DNA from: a bacterium
GTDB lineage: Bacteria > Krumholzibacteriota > Krumholzibacteriia > LZORAL124-64-63
Length of the DNA: 9,631 bases
Direction: 5' to 3'
Assembly (NCBI GenBank): GCA_016703265.1
Contig: JADJCK010000021.1
Location: 1-9,631 of the forward strand
Shown: positions 1 to 6,015 of the stretch, in pieces
How the letters are laid out: each line of letters starts with the position of its first letter
Numbering within the stretch: the first letter of the stretch is position 1
The notes under the pieces: generated by a model
What the model was told of the DNA's origin: nothing
Seen by the model: the letters and a program-made list of their open reading frames with translations, nothing else
Databases searched by the model: none
Translations under genes and position numbers: made by a program

Positions 1-1368
1 GGGTCGAGCAGGCGCCAGGGCGGACCGGAGGCGTGACGGGTTCCGACAAGCGGAACGAAACCACACCATGCGCCTCGAGGCGCTCGATCGCCCTCGCCCC
101 ACGCCGGCGGCAACAGGTAGGCCTCAGGCAGGTGCGCGCGGACCGACGGCGCGAGCTGGTCACGCCGCAGCGCCATCAGCAGCACCGCAGCCCGCCGTCG
201 AAGCGGAACCACCTGCCGCCCGTCACGGCGCACTCCTGTTCGCTGGCGCCGACGCCCCCCAGGGGAAATCGACGAAGTGCGCACGCTGTCGGTCAGCGCG
301 AAATCGAGTGCCAGCGGCGTCGCGCGGAATTCCGGCCCGGCCGTGCCAGGCGTCGGCCGCGGCCACCGCCGCCCGCAGCGAGTTCGCCTCGCCCGACAGC
401 CAGCCAGCGAATGCCGCAGCAACCGCCCGACCACCTCGACCCGGGTGGCGTAGTCCTTCAGCATGTGGGCCTCGACCAGCAGGCCGGGGCAGTTCTGCAG
501 CGCGACGCCAACCCTGGCTGGCGAACCGCGGCGTGGCGGCCGAGGTGACCAGGCCGCTGGTGGGGTCGGCCCAGTCCTTCAGCATCACGTACGGGAAGAT
601 GGGCCAGCCCTGCGCCCGCCAGTGCGCCTTTCAGGTCCTGTTCGTAGCGAAGAGGTCCAGGCGGTCAGGCCCGCTTCCAGGTTTCCGTGCGTCTCCAGGC
701 TGTACGTGAGGGCGTACTGGTAATCGGCGCGCCGTCGGTCGAGTGCACGTCGATAAAGAAATCCGGCAGCCAGGCCCGCCACAGGGCCAGATAAGCACTT
801 ATCGACAGTATCCGCCTTCAGGTAGTCGCGGTTGAGGTTCAGGTTCGCGGCGTTGACCCCGCCAGCCCATCTCTTCAGGCCCGTTCTGGTTGATGCGCCC
901 CGAGGCCGAGAAGCGCTCGTGGCCGTCGACGTTGAAAGATGGGGATGAACAACAGCGTCACGTGCTCCAGGCAACCGGTCGGCGAGCGCCGGGTCCGCGG
1001 CGAGATCGCGCAGCAACAACATGCCCGCATCCTTGCCGCAGGATTCCCCGGCATGGATGCAGGCCTCCCACCAACACCACGAGATGCTCCTCGCCGCGAT
1101 CGGCAAGTTGCGCAGCCGTGAGCCGCGCGGCCGCGCCGGTCGGCCACGACCAGGGGCGGCTGGCGACCTTCCGGGACTGGTCCCGAACTCGACCGACAGC
1201 AGCGGCGATGCTGCATCGAGTGCGCGCAACCAGGACATCGTCTCGTCATAGCGAGGCGTGCGACGGCCGTCGGAAATCTCGAAGGGCGGCAGGTAGCGGC
1301 CCGTGGGCTTCACCGGCAGCGACTGCCGGCTGCAGCGCGCCGATGAACGTCGTCAAAACGATCGCCAT
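1..1368 (-). CDS. M14-family zinc carboxypeptidase, secreted, C-terminus cut by window edge, multiple frameshifts
   Basis: This is a metallopeptidase of the carboxypeptidase A-like M14 family, expected to remove C-terminal residues from peptides in the periplasm or outside the cell. Read across frames on the minus strand, it begins MAIVLTTFIGALQPAVAA at 1368, a short hydrophobic signal peptide. The zinc motif HxxE appears as IHAGESCGKDAGM (His codon 1053-1055, Glu 1044-1046). NVDGHERFSASGR and NLNRDYLKAD follow, then the third zinc ligand in DVHSTDGADY (His about 743-745), and the general-base motif LVEAHMLKDYATRVE (Glu 471-473). AYLLPPAW and ERLEAHGV, typical of the family's C-terminal part, are readable near 50-125. 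At least six frame changes are needed to join these, so no single open frame covers the gene. The true start could lie further upstream, since an ATG at 1414 (MVRTRHSFRPI) would fit if another indel is bridged. All key residues are present, which argues for sequencing error over gene decay. Confidence 0.85.
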
Positions 1369-1502
1369 CGCGGACGCCGCGAATAGGCCGGAACGAGTGT
1401 CGGGTACGGACCATCGCGCGCGCTCCGGGAACGCATGAATCGGGGACTGACGCCGCCCACAGGTGCGGCATCATCAGGCACGGACGGCACCATACCGTGG
1501 AC

Positions 1503-1517
1503 GGCGGACTGTCCGCC
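1503..1517. promoter_or_regulatory. Perfect 7-1-7 palindrome upstream of the carboxypeptidase
   Basis: GGCGGACTGTCCGCC is a perfect inverted repeat with a one-base centre, about 135 bases upstream of the carboxypeptidase start. A run of six A follows it on the plus strand. On the minus strand the T-run precedes the dyad, so it is not an intrinsic terminator in that direction. An operator role is only a guess. Confidence 0.3.
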
Positions 1518-1924
1518 CTCCAAAAAATGTTGATCGGCCACGGACCCGGTCATCTTTCCCGGCGGCGCGTGCGTCAGGTGCGGGCGATTACCCGGAAGCG
1601 CCCTGTCAAATAACCTGTTGACGGGGTTCCGGCGATCGCAAATGCGCCCGGGCACAAGTCGTGCTCGAATGCATGGACTCCGAGCGTTCCGGGTAGAGCG
1701 GTCCCGCCTTCGGGGTCGCGACACAACCGGCGCGAGGCAGATGCAGTCGAAAGCTCGAATCGGAAACGATCCCTGAGCCCTGTGGAGACACAGCGGCTGA
1801 AGGATCATTCTGCGTGATCGGGCCGGAACCAGCACCGAGACAGCACCGCACGGCTGGAACTACGGAGAGTTCCCGCCACAGGGTGGCCAACATATTGTCC
1901 GGGCCGGCATTGGGACGGCTGGGC

Positions 1925-1938
1925 GATTGTCGACAATC
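1925..1938. promoter_or_regulatory. Perfect 14-base palindrome upstream of the porin
   Basis: GATTGTCGACAATC is fully self-complementary and lies 74 bases before the porin TTG start. That position and symmetry suit a dimeric regulator's operator in the porin promoter or 5' leader. No matching promoter boxes are clear around it and the regulator is unknown. Confidence 0.35.
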
Positions 1939-2011
1939 CCGTTTGGTCGGGGTTGATCGATTTCGGGGCCTCGCTGCCCGGAAGTATCCCAGTGGAATCA
2001 AGGAGGTCAAG

Positions 2012-3023
2012 TTGTTCAAGAAGATGCCGCTTACCCTGTCGGTCCTGACGCTGCTCACGGCCGGCGCCGCTTTCGCCGGTGACGCCAACTGGAACTTTTA
2101 CGGCGTCGCCCACGCCTCGCTGAATTCGCTGAGCAACGGCGAAGACAGCCAGCTGGGCCTGACCAGCAACACCTCGCGCTTCGGCTTCAAGGGCACCACG
2201 CCGATGAACGAAGACTTCACGGCGTTCTGGCAGTTCGAGTCGCTCCTGGACATCGAAGGCAACGATGGTAACGGGACCGAGATCGGCACCCGTAACACGT
2301 TCCTCGGCATGAAGCACGCGACGGCCGGCAAGATCGTGTTCGGTCGCCATGACACCCCGTTCAAGACCCTGGGCCGCAAGGTCGAGATGTTCCCCGACCA
2401 GCTGGGCGACTTCCGCTCGGTGACCGATGGCTGGGACCGCCGCCTGACCGAGATCGTCGCCTACGTCTCCCCGGACTGGGACGGCTTCTCGATCTTCGCC
2501 GCGTACCAGTTCGACCAGGTCGACGCGCTCGAAGTCACGAAGGCCGATTGGGAAGCCGAGACCGCGATGAGCGCGATGGCTGCCTACTCGACCGAGCAGT
2601 TCATGATCGGCGCTGCCTACGAGGCCGCCTCGTCGGGCTACGGCGAGACCAATGGCGACGAGGTCGGCGACGGCCCGAAGGCCATCCGCCTGGCCGGCAA
2701 GTACATGGCTGAGCAGTTCGACATCGGCGCCCTGTTCCAGAGCGCGACCTACCAGTACGCTGTCGCCGACGACTACCGACGACTGGAAGAGCCAGACGAT
2801 GGGTGTCGGCGCTGCCTTCCATCTGAACCCGAAGTGGACCATCAAGGGCCAGATGTACATGTTCAACACGTACACCGACGCTGAGGACGATGAAGACACG
2901 GACGAGGTCGACGAGAGCGACGCCACCGCGACGCAGCTGGCCTTCGGCATCGACCGCATCTTCACCGAGAACGTCCTGGCTTACGTCCAGTTTGCGACCA
3001 TGAGCCATCACCTGGTAAGCTGA
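2012..3023 (+). CDS. Outer-membrane general porin (Gram-negative porin family), one frameshift
   Basis: This is a beta-barrel porin that would form a diffusion channel for small solutes in the outer membrane. I chose the TTG at 2012 as start because AGGAGG (2001-2006) sits five bases upstream; the ATG at 2024 is too far from it. The signal peptide is FKKMPLTLSVLTLLTAGA followed by AFA, with cleavage likely before GDANWNFYG. Porin-like segments follow, including SRFGFKGTTPMNEDFTAFWQ, NTFLGMKHATAGKIVFGRHD, TPFKTLGRKVEMF and VAYVSPDWDGFSIFAAYQFD. The frame changes near 2770-2780, inside a repetitive GAC/CGA stretch, and resumes as DDWKSQTMGVGAAFHLNPKW to the TGA at 3021. An acidic stretch (about 2881-2925) probably forms a loop. 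The length, about 337 residues, is normal, but the end (FATMSHHLVS) lacks the usual final strand with a C-terminal aromatic residue, so a further indel or missing bases near 3000 is likely. Confidence 0.88.
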
Positions 3024-3047
3024 TCGCGCACCAGACTGCTGGTGATG

Positions 3048-3079
3048 AAAGCCCCGGGCCTCGGCCCGGGGCTTTTTTT
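3048..3079 (+). terminator. Intrinsic terminator of the porin gene
   Basis: AAAGCCCCGGGCC (3048-3060), a TC loop and GGCCCGGGGCTTT (3063-3075) form a perfect 13-pair stem followed by a T-run that ends at 3079. It begins 25 bases after the porin stop codon. It is a textbook rho-independent terminator and does not contain the conserved core of the three hairpin elements further on. Confidence 0.93.
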
Positions 3080-3137
3080 GGGGGCCGCCGCGTGTCGGCA
3101 GAGCGCCGGCGATGCCGGGCGGGGCGGGAAATGACCC

Positions 3138-3166
3138 TTGACATCAGTAATCATTCCGATTAAATA
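3138..3166 (+). promoter_or_regulatory. Sigma-70-like promoter with an embedded Fur/PerR-like operator
   Basis: A perfect -35 box TTGACA (3138-3143) is followed after 17 bases by a weaker -10 candidate TAAATA (3161-3166). Between them lies TAATCATTCCGATTA (3148-3162), an inverted repeat of TAATC and GATTA around five bases. It is AT-rich in a GC-rich background and resembles the 7-1-7 boxes bound by Fur-superfamily regulators such as PerR. The genes downstream are a Fur/PerR-type regulator and a peroxiredoxin, so autoregulation and peroxide-dependent derepression are likely by inference. Confidence 0.62.
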
Positions 3167-3238
3167 GGGCACATGCTCACGGGCGGTCGGCGCCAGGCGC
3201 CACCCCCGACAATCCACCCACGGAGGCTGCGCCTGTCC

Positions 3239-3482
3239 ATGTCCGCCCACACCCGCCGCATGGACGCCCCAGCGCGCGGAAATCCTTGCGGAACTGCAGG
3301 CGGCGCACGACCATCCGACGGCTGCTGAACTCTACGAGCGCCTGCGGCCCCGCCTGCCGCGCCTGAGCCTTGGCACCGTGTCGCCCCCCCGGCGACGGGC
3401 CATCGATGTTCGACGATGTTCCGACAATGTTCACCAGGCGCCCGCAGGCGCCGTCACTCGCAGGACGCAACAAGGAGAATGA
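3239..3482 (+). pseudogene. Truncated Fur/PerR-family regulator (N-terminal DNA-binding part only)
   Basis: The ATG at 3239 has GGAGG 12 bases upstream and starts MSAHTRRMDAP. After an indel near 3272-3278 the frame reads RAEILAELQAAHDHPTAAEL, then YERLRPRLPRLSLGTV, which matches the winged-helix N-terminus of Fur-superfamily metalloregulators up to the recognition helix, normally LGTVYRNL. At 3379 the similarity stops abruptly: the frame continues as SPPRRRAIDVRRCSDNVHQ to a TGA at 3480-3482, only about 34 residues later. The dimerisation and metal-binding half (HHDH-type motifs and CxxC cysteines), about 80 residues, is absent. The reading frame ends two bases before the peroxiredoxin start, as expected for an operon partner. 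Either the gene has an internal deletion, or a block was lost in assembly. Three near-copies of CGATGTTC (3404-3411, 3414-3421, 3425-3432) lie just after the break. Confidence 0.65.
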
Positions 3483-3484
3483 AG

Positions 3485-4099
3485 ATGGACGACATGGACT
3501 TCGATTTCATCCCCGTGCCGCTGGTCGCCAGCGAAGCCCCGACTTCACCGCCACCGCCGTGATGCCGGACAACAGCTTCAACAAGGAATTCAAGCTGGCG
3601 GACTACCGCGGCAAGTACGTCGTGATGTTCTTCTACCCGCTGGACTTCACCTTCGTGTGCCCGTCCGAGATCATCGCCTTCGACAAGGCCCTTGCCGAGT
3701 TCAAGAAGCGGAACTGCGAAGTCATCGGCGTCAGCACCGACAGCCACTTCAGCCACTGGGCGTGGAAGAACACGAAACCCGAGAACGGCGGCATCGGCAA
3801 CATCCAGTTCCCGCTGGTGGCCGACTTCAGAAGACGATCAGCCAGGACTACGGCCTGCTGCTCGAGGCGGCATGGCCCTGCGCGGCACGTTCCTGATCGA
3901 CAAGAACGGCATGGTGCAGCACAGCACCGTGAACAATCTGGGCCTGGGCCGCAACGTGGACGAGATGGTGCGCCTGGTCGATGCGCTGCAGCACCTCGAG
4001 GAGAACGGGGAAGTCTGCCCCGCGAACTGGAAGAAGGGCGACGAGGCCATGAAGCCGACGGCGGCGGGCGTGGCCTCTTACCTGAAGAAGCACAGCTAA
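3485..4099 (+). CDS. 2-Cys peroxiredoxin (AhpC/TSA family), three frameshifts
   Basis: This enzyme reduces hydrogen peroxide and organic hydroperoxides in the cytoplasm using a peroxidatic and a resolving cysteine. The ATG at 3485 has AGGAG seven bases upstream; the ATG at 3479 is too close. The protein starts MDDMDFDFIPVPLVASEAP, then DFTATAVMP and KYVVMFFYPLDFTFVCPSE with the peroxidatic Cys at 3658-3660. VIGVSTDSHFSHWAWKNT, FPLVADF, GTFLIDKNGMVQHSTVNN and LGLGRNVDEM follow, with the resolving Cys in GEVCPANW (4016-4018), and the end is ASYLKKHS. Single missing bases near 3540, 3830 and 3868 break the frame; each is repaired by one base to give the family sequence. The length of about 204 residues is normal for typical 2-Cys (Prx1/AhpC-type) peroxiredoxins. 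It follows the truncated Fur/PerR gene within two bases. Hairpin element A starts 12 bases after its stop codon. Confidence 0.95.
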
Positions 4100-4111
4100 G
4101 CGACGGGCGAT

Positions 4112-4201
4112 TCTCTCGTCCGGTGGAAAACAACGAGCCCGCGATGTCCTCGCCCTTCGGGCTGCGGATTTCGCGGGCTCTTGCTTCCACCGAACGAGAG
4201 A
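4112..4201 (-). repeat. Nested hairpin element A with conserved 26-base core
   Basis: The outer arms TCTCTCGTCCGGTGGAA (4112-4128) and 4185-4201 pair at 16 of 17 positions. The inner arms GAGCCCGCGA (4135-4144) and TCGCGGGCTC (4171-4180) pair perfectly. The 26-base apical core at 4145-4170 runs from TGTCC to GGATT and contains its own small stem GCCC-TTC-GGGC (4152-4162), with TCC/GGA pairing below it. The core is identical, as reverse complement, to those of elements B and C, whereas the arms share no sequence with theirs. It lies 12 bases after the peroxiredoxin stop. The TTGCTT after the inner stem is a poor U-tract, so a terminator role is possible. The strand given is that of the core relative to B and C. 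Confidence 0.9.
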
Positions 4202-4318
4202 CCCGGTCGCCAGTAGTGTAAGAAAATCAAGTACCGCAGGTCTCTCCGCCGCGCCGAGGCCGAAGGCCGATGGCCCCCCCCTCCGTGGTTCGTGTGGTGT
4301 GCGGAGCGGACGGGTGCA
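4202..4318. other. Non-coding spacer between hairpin elements A and B
   Basis: I find no gene here. The stretch contains an AT-richer patch (GTAAGAAAATCAAG at 4218-4231), GC-rich GGCCGAAGGCCGATGGCC repeats near 4258-4275, and a possible weak stem of CTCCG with CGGAG (about 4281-4306). It separates the plus-strand peroxiredoxin unit from the convergent minus-strand unit. Confidence 0.45.
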
Positions 4319-4402
4319 GGTTGCGTCAGAAACGATGCCCGGTGCGCAATCCGCAGCCCGAAGGGCGAGGACAGCGCACCGGGCTTTGTTTCTGACGCAA
4401 CC
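4319..4402 (+). repeat. Nested hairpin element B with conserved 26-base core
   Basis: The outer arms GGTTGCGTCAGAAAC (4319-4333) and GTTTCTGACGCAACC (4388-4402) are perfectly complementary over 15 bases. The inner arms GCCCGGTGCGC (4337-4347) and GCGCACCGGGC (4374-4384) are perfect over 11, separated from the outer arms by three-base internal loops. The 26-base core at 4348-4373 runs from AATCC to GGACA and is identical to the cores of A (inverted) and C. It lies at the 3' end of the minus-strand membrane-protein gene. Read in that gene's direction, the core has the same orientation as element A has behind the peroxiredoxin. The reading frame of the upstream gene stays open through the element. 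Confidence 0.93.
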
Positions 4403-4849
4403 CAGCGGCCCCTCGGCACTCCAGCGGACCGCATCGATGGTGTAGGAAACATTCCCCTTCTTGTACTGGTCGGCCACAAGCGGCACGAAATCGCCGGGCC
4501 GCGGCACCGGCGGCGGCAGCAGCAACTCCACCTCGGTGCTGTCGGGTGTCGCCACGAGGACGCGCGCCAGCGACTCGCCCTGCGCGCTCTTGGCGACGTC
4601 TTCGCCCTTCACCTCGAGGCACAGGCCCAGCATGTTGACCCGCGCCACCACCGGGTTGCGCAGCGTCGACAATGCGGCGAGCGTCGCGACGACCACGACG
4701 GCCACAGCCACGCCGACAATCAGACGCCGCGAACGCTTCCGCGCCGACGGCAGTCCGTCCAGGTAACTGAGTTTATCCGCGTCGCCTCGTGCTCCACCCC
4801 TACCTCAAGGCTGCTCCGCCGTCACGAAGGAATAGCGGCTTTTCGGCAT
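4403..4849 (-). CDS. Unrecognised single-pass membrane protein, frameshifted, stop not seen
   Basis: I do not recognise this protein. It may start at the ATG at 4849 (MPKSRYSFVTAEQ), or at a GTG at 4797 preceded by a GAGGT-like site. With one or two indels bridged around 4760-4810, it reads DADKLSYLDGLPSARKRSRR. One strongly hydrophobic segment follows, LIVGVAVAVVVVATLAALST. This arrangement, a basic patch before a single membrane helix, predicts an inner-membrane anchor with the C-terminal part outside the cytoplasm. That part has VNMLGLCLEVKGEDVAKSA, VLVATPDSTEVELLLPPPVP, DFVPLVADQYKKGNVSY and TIDAVRWSAEGPLG. The open frame then runs straight into hairpin element B, so the true stop has probably been lost to an indel near 4403. 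It lies downstream of the OB-fold lipoprotein on the same strand, with element C between them. Confidence 0.5.
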
Positions 4850-4858
4850 GTGCGTGGC

Positions 4859-4934
4859 GTCCGGTGAAATGAAGAATTCCGGGCAATCCGCAGCCCGAAG
4901 GGCGAGGACAGCCAGGATTCTTCTTTCACCAGAC
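4859..4934 (+). repeat. Nested hairpin element C with conserved 26-base core
   Basis: The 26-base core at 4885-4910 is identical to that of element B and to the inverse of A. The outer arms GTCCGGTGAAA (4859-4869) and TTTCACCAGAC (4924-4934) match at 10 of 11 positions. The inner arms GAAGAATTCCGGGC (4871-4884) and GCCAGGATTCTTC (4911-4923) pair with two small defects. The arms again share nothing with those of A or B. The element lies at the 3' end of the minus-strand OB-fold lipoprotein gene, with the same core orientation relative to transcription as A and B. Confidence 0.88.
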
Positions 4935-4962
4935 CCCAGAAACGGCGCCAACAGGCCGCTAT

Positions 4963-5867
4963 TCATGGTGACCGCAGCCTTCTCGATGATGGCTGCATAG
5001 ACGTACCCGGCCCCGACATCCTTGTCGATGGCCAGCACGCCCTCGGCCACGATGACATCGCCGACGGCGACGATCTCGCTGGTCGTGACCGTGAGGTCGA
5101 CCGTGGCGCCCTCGCCCGAACCGTCCTGGATGTGGATCCAGTTGGTGCCCATGATGTTGGGCGTGAACTTGACCACGCGGCCACGCACCTTGACGGACTT
5201 GCCGCCCAGCTCGGCGCCCTTGGCGTAGATCTCGCCCACCTGGTAGCCGCCGGCCACCTTGGCAACACCGGACACATGCTGGTCGTCGAGGGCCAGCTTG
5301 GTGCCGCCGGCCGGGCCGCTGCCCATTCCGCCAGGCATATTGCCGCCAGGCATATTGCCGCCAGGCATATTGCCGCCAGGCATAGTGCCGCCGCCCATCT
5401 CTGGCCACCGGCCGCGCCCATGCCGCCGGGCGCCGCCGCCCATGCCGGGGTGGCCCTGCGGCATCGCCCCGCCCAGGGCTCGTGCCGGCCTTCCAGATGG
5501 CCGTGGTGAAATAGATCTCGGGGAAGACGCGGTCGAGCGTCGCGCTGCGGAAGTCGACCATCATCTGGCCCTGGGGGATCGTGACCTTGTCACCGACCGC
5601 GATGGGCGTCTGCGTGCTGGCGCACCAGAGCTTCTCGGTGCCGGTGTCCAGCAGCACGTAGGTGTAGCCGCCCGAGTCCATGGTCTCGGCGACGGTGCCC
5701 TGCCAGGTGCCGGGCATGGCGGCCGGCTGGGCCGCCGGCGTGGCACTCGCAGCGGGCGTATTGCTGGCCGTGGCCTGGGCGTTGCCGCCCACCTTGTCGC
5801 CGCAACCGGTCAGGGCGACGGCCAGCACGATCACGAACAACGGCGAAATGAAGGGCAGCTTCTTCAA
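4963..5867 (-). CDS. Lipoprotein with two OB-fold-like domains and an MPGGN-repeat linker, frameshifted
   Basis: The start is a TTG at 5867 with GAGGAG six bases upstream. The signal peptide KKLPFISPLFVIVLAVA ends in the lipobox LTGC, with Cys at residue 22, so the protein should be lipid-anchored in the envelope. After an Ala/Thr/Pro-rich spacer, the first domain (about residues 50-125) has GTVAETMDSGGYTYVLLDTG, KLWCASTQTPIAVGDKV and TLDRVFPEIYFTTAIWKAG. This GGYTYV pattern is typical of the OB-fold proteins often annotated as NrfJ-like or nucleic-acid-binding. A Gly/Met/Pro-rich linker with MPGGN repeats follows. The second OB-like domain contains GKSVKVRGRVVKF, NIMGTNWIHIQDGSG, VDLTVTT and GAGYVYAAIIEKAAVT. 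About three indels in the linker (5400-5480) split the frame. Family similarity ends near 4963, but the open frame continues through element C to a TGA at 4805-4807, adding about 50 unrelated residues; I take the real end to be near 4963. The ligand is unknown. Confidence 0.75.
5328..5387 (-). repeat. Four tandem 15-base units encoding Met-Pro-Gly-Gly-Asn
   Basis: The unit CCGCCAGGCATATTG is repeated at 5328-5342, 5343-5357 and 5358-5372, with a fourth copy at 5373-5387 differing by one base (CATAGTG). On the minus strand it encodes (MPGGN)3 and flanking MPGG motifs in the linker of the OB-fold lipoprotein. The unit is a multiple of three, so copy-number change by slippage would keep the frame. 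Methionine-rich envelope repeats can bind Cu(I) or Ag(I), but nothing else here shows that role. Confidence 0.95.
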
Positions 5868-6015
5868 GGAAGTCTCCTCGGTTCGGAGCAAGCGCACAGC
5901 CGGGGCGCAGGCGTCGGTCAGGCCCTCCCGGACCGCCCGAAAATAAGCCACCAAACCCGTGGGGGCAAACGGCGCGAAGGCCTCCCCCCGGGAAGGTCGT
6001 TTCCGGCCGGCGGCC
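5868..6015. other. Intergenic region between pgi and the OB-fold lipoprotein
   Basis: The spacer is 148 bases between two minus-strand genes. I see no clear promoter or T-tailed terminator in the minus direction. A small palindrome, CGGCCTCAGGCCG (6011-6023), overlaps the pgi stop codon. The lipoprotein's Shine-Dalgarno site is at 5874-5879. Confidence 0.4.

Larger units (their letters stand above)
1369..2011. other. Intergenic region without a recognisable gene, two palindromes
   Basis: I see no convincing coding signal, tRNA or rRNA in these roughly 640 bases. Open frames crossing it lack a Shine-Dalgarno site and recognisable protein motifs. It lies between the divergent carboxypeptidase (minus) and porin (plus), so it should hold both promoters. 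A TTGACG at 1618-1623 resembles a -35 box, but I could not pair it with a good -10. Two perfect palindromes are listed separately. Confidence 0.5.

Noticed and set aside
1700..1725. Possible fourth copy of the hairpin core (CCGCCTTCGGGG region)
   Set aside because: Only a partial match to the GCCCTTCGGGC centre, and the flanks have no complementary arms.
1805..2965. Long minus-strand open frame opposite the porin
   Set aside because: The plus strand has a Shine-Dalgarno site, signal peptide and porin motifs. The antisense frame is a GC-rich shadow without recognisable domains.
4319..4402. Integron attC site or IS200/IS605-type end
   Set aside because: No conserved core-site ends (such as GTTRRRY), no integrase or transposase gene in the window, and the conserved part lies at the hairpin tip instead of the base.
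4096..4479. Minus-strand open frame covering elements A and B as a small protein gene
   Set aside because: It overlaps two palindromic elements and the peroxiredoxin end, has no Shine-Dalgarno site, and its composition is explained by the hairpins.
5328..5387. CRISPR-like short direct repeats
   Set aside because: The units are contiguous, without spacers, 15 bases long, and encode an in-frame MPGGN linker.
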